A DNA stretch of 6,198 nucleotides from assembly GCA_944386335.1 (NCBI GenBank), contig CALXAQ010000048.1, positions 1 to 6,198 of the forward strand, in the 5' to 3' direction. The position numbers and the translations under genes were made by a program. Shown in pieces: positions 5,110-6,198 of this stretch. Position 1 is the stretch's first letter; each line of letters starts with the position of its first letter. The notes under the pieces were generated by a model. It had not been told where the DNA came from and did no database searches. It saw nothing but the letters and a program-made list of their open reading frames with translations. This stretch comes from an uncultured Clostridia bacterium (GTDB lineage Bacteria > Bacillota > Clostridia > TANB77 > CAG-508).

Positions 5110-6081
5110 TTACCTTTGTTCTCCTTTTTCTCTACCCGCTATTGATAATTCATATGCGTTTTTTAGCTCTTTTTGCTTTTCTTGAAAAAAAGCTTCGTAT
5201 CGTATTCTTTCTTGCTCAGGTATTTTTATTTTTGTATTTTCTTCCACTTTTTTATAAGCTTCTTGTAATGAAAAATGTTCCATTACTTCTTCCAAATATC
5301 TAGGAAGCCAACTTTCTTCTTTATATTGTTCTATAAAGGACTGTAAATCTGTTTTAAAATTATCACACCTTCTCATCTTTTTAGTGGTTTTATGTATGCG
5401 ACATGCACAGTCTAAATCGTAGCAAGGAGCTAATTGAAAGTGATTATATTGATCTTTTATAATTCCCCAATTTCCGTTATTTTCATCTGTATTCTCTATA
5501 AATTTATGGAATAAAGTTTGTTTTAAAAAATCTCTTTTACATTGTTCTATATCTTCTATTCTCGCACCATTTTCTATCAAATAATCTTCCATTTGTTCTA
5601 TTATTTTCGTTATGCTAAATATATTATCATCTGATAAAATATCTAAGCCTTCTACTAATTCTTCTTTTTTCTCCTTACTTCTAAAGTCTGTAGTCCATAT
5701 AAATTTCAAGCTAGTTTTAGACTTATTTTTTATTCTTTTGGCAAAGTAATATTGTGCACTTCCTAAGCCAAATTGCCTTGCTAACTCAGGCATCAATAAG
5801 CAGTTATATCTAGCAATATTATAATCTGATAAATTTAGTCTTCTATCTACATCTCCTAAACTATTTTTTAACAATGCCATACTCTCATCTGGAAGCATAA
5901 TCCAACCAATGCAAGTTGCATAATTTGTAATATCTCTTATAGATTGACAGCACTTGGAAGAATCCAATAATATATTTCCCTCTTCATCCCACTCGAAATA
6001 ATCTTTCACTAATGTGTTGAAATCATAAATAACTTTATTTTCTTGTAAATATTCTTCTTTTTCTCCTGCATCTTTAAACAT
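5110..6081 (-). CDS. HipA-like kinase-fold protein, no visible HipB partner
   Basis: The C-terminal half resembles the catalytic core of HipA-family serine/threonine kinases. TDENNGNWGI (198-207) aligns with the HipA catalytic segment (TDGHAKNFSI in E. coli HipA), keeping the catalytic aspartate D199 and metal-binding N204. LAPCYDLDCA (217-226) matches LTPFYDIISA, with D222 as the second metal ligand. ARYNCLLMPELARQFGL (90-106) and KFIWTTDFRS (126-135) resemble the preceding HipA helix and strand. The first 80 or so residues and the lysine/glutamate-rich C-terminal tail are not recognised, and no clear ATP-loop glycine motif is seen. The 323 residues are shorter than classic HipA (about 440), as in single-domain HipA/CtkA-like proteins. 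ATG 6081 has an AGGGGA ribosome site and starts 14 bp after galE, so it is probably cotranscribed with it. Substrate and toxin activity are unknown; it may be a non-toxin kinase. Confidence 0.7.
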   Translation of the reverse strand: MFKDAGEKEEYLQENKVIYDFNTLVKDYFEWDEEGNILLDSSKCCQSIRDITNYATCIGWIMLPDESMALLKNSLGDVDRRLNLSDYNIARYNCLLMPELARQFGLGSAQYYFAKRIKNKSKTSLKFIWTTDFRSKEKKEELVEGLDILSDDNIFSITKIIEQMEDYLIENGARIEDIEQCKRDFLKQTLFHKFIENTDENNGNWGIIKDQYNHFQLAPCYDLDCACRIHKTTKKMRRCDNFKTDLQSFIEQYKEESWLPRYLEEVMEHFSLQEAYKKVEENTKIKIPEQERIRYEAFFQEKQKELKNAYELSIAGREKGEQR

Positions 6082-6095
6082 AATCTTATCCCCTT

Positions 6096-6198
6096 TTACT
6101 CTTCAGTTTGTTTTTCTATATATCTCCATGCATCTTGGCACATATCTTCTAATGTTTTTTCTGCCCTCCAGCCTAGTTCTTTATATGCCTTCGTAGGG
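6096..6198 (-). CDS. galE: UDP-glucose 4-epimerase, C-terminal end (cut by window edge)
   Basis: GalE interconverts UDP-glucose and UDP-galactose (some forms also the N-acetyl sugars) with bound NAD in the cytoplasm, feeding the Leloir pathway and surface polysaccharide synthesis. Only the last 33 codons and the TAA are in the window. They read KAYKELGWRAEKTLEDMC followed by QDAWRYIEKQTEE, matching the family's end pattern of (A)-x-x-E-L-G-W-x-A-x-x-x-(I/L)-x-x-M-C-x-D-x-W-x-(W/Y). The Rossmann domain and the Tyr-x-x-x-Lys catalytic pair lie outside. The next gene starts 14 bp downstream, so the two probably share a transcript. The identity rests on a short but characteristic tail; a related extended short-chain epimerase is the alternative. 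Confidence 0.8.
   Translation of the reverse strand, partial: PTKAYKELGWRAEKTLEDMCQDAWRYIEKQTEE

Noticed and set aside
5022..5303. Plus-strand open frame of 93 codons encoding a phenylalanine/leucine-rich protein that looks like a membrane peptide
   Set aside because: Most of it is antisense to the HipA-like gene and the hydrophobicity comes from T-rich DNA; no ribosome site precedes it.

Overview
The window is strongly AT-rich (about 30% GC by eye). It has GGAGG-type ribosome sites, sigma-A-type promoters, a glycine T-box leader and an alpha2-type glycyl-tRNA synthetase. Together these point to a low-GC Firmicute (Bacillota), most likely a clostridial lineage; the species cannot be named from this sequence. 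All seven genes lie on the minus strand, so the biological reading order is right to left. No CRISPR array, tRNA, rRNA, transposase or phage gene was seen.

Layout from right to left: the last 33 codons of galE (6096-6198) are followed after 14 bp by a HipA-like kinase-fold protein (5110-6081), apparently in the same operon. Then comes a 356-bp non-coding region (4754-5109) whose centre, 4955-5006, holds three perfect DnaA boxes and one close variant. Two further perfect DnaA boxes lie in the next gene, one of them over its start codon. That gene is a small class I SAM-dependent methyltransferase (4181-4753, GTG start). Its stop is followed almost at once by the glyS promoter, a complete glycine T-box leader with its terminator (3933-4139), and glyQS (2517-3899). 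A NUDIX hydrolase (1909-2424), pyruvate kinase (320-1753, GTG start, strong promoter, clear terminator) and the first 68 codons of recJ (1-204) complete the window.

Most of the genes are housekeeping: glycolysis (pyk), glycine charging controlled by uncharged tRNA-Gly (T-box plus glyQS), recombination and repair (recJ), nucleotide or metabolite clean-up (NUDIX), and UDP-sugar metabolism (galE). They appear to be separate transcription units rather than one pathway. A candidate promoter can be read in front of recJ, pyk, the NUDIX gene, glyQS and the methyltransferase.

The most unusual signal is the DnaA-box cluster, which looks like part of a chromosomal replication origin or a DnaA-binding regulatory or titration locus, although no dnaA, dnaN or rpmH gene is in the window. 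The second is a HipA-like protein that has no HipB partner in view and sits behind galE.
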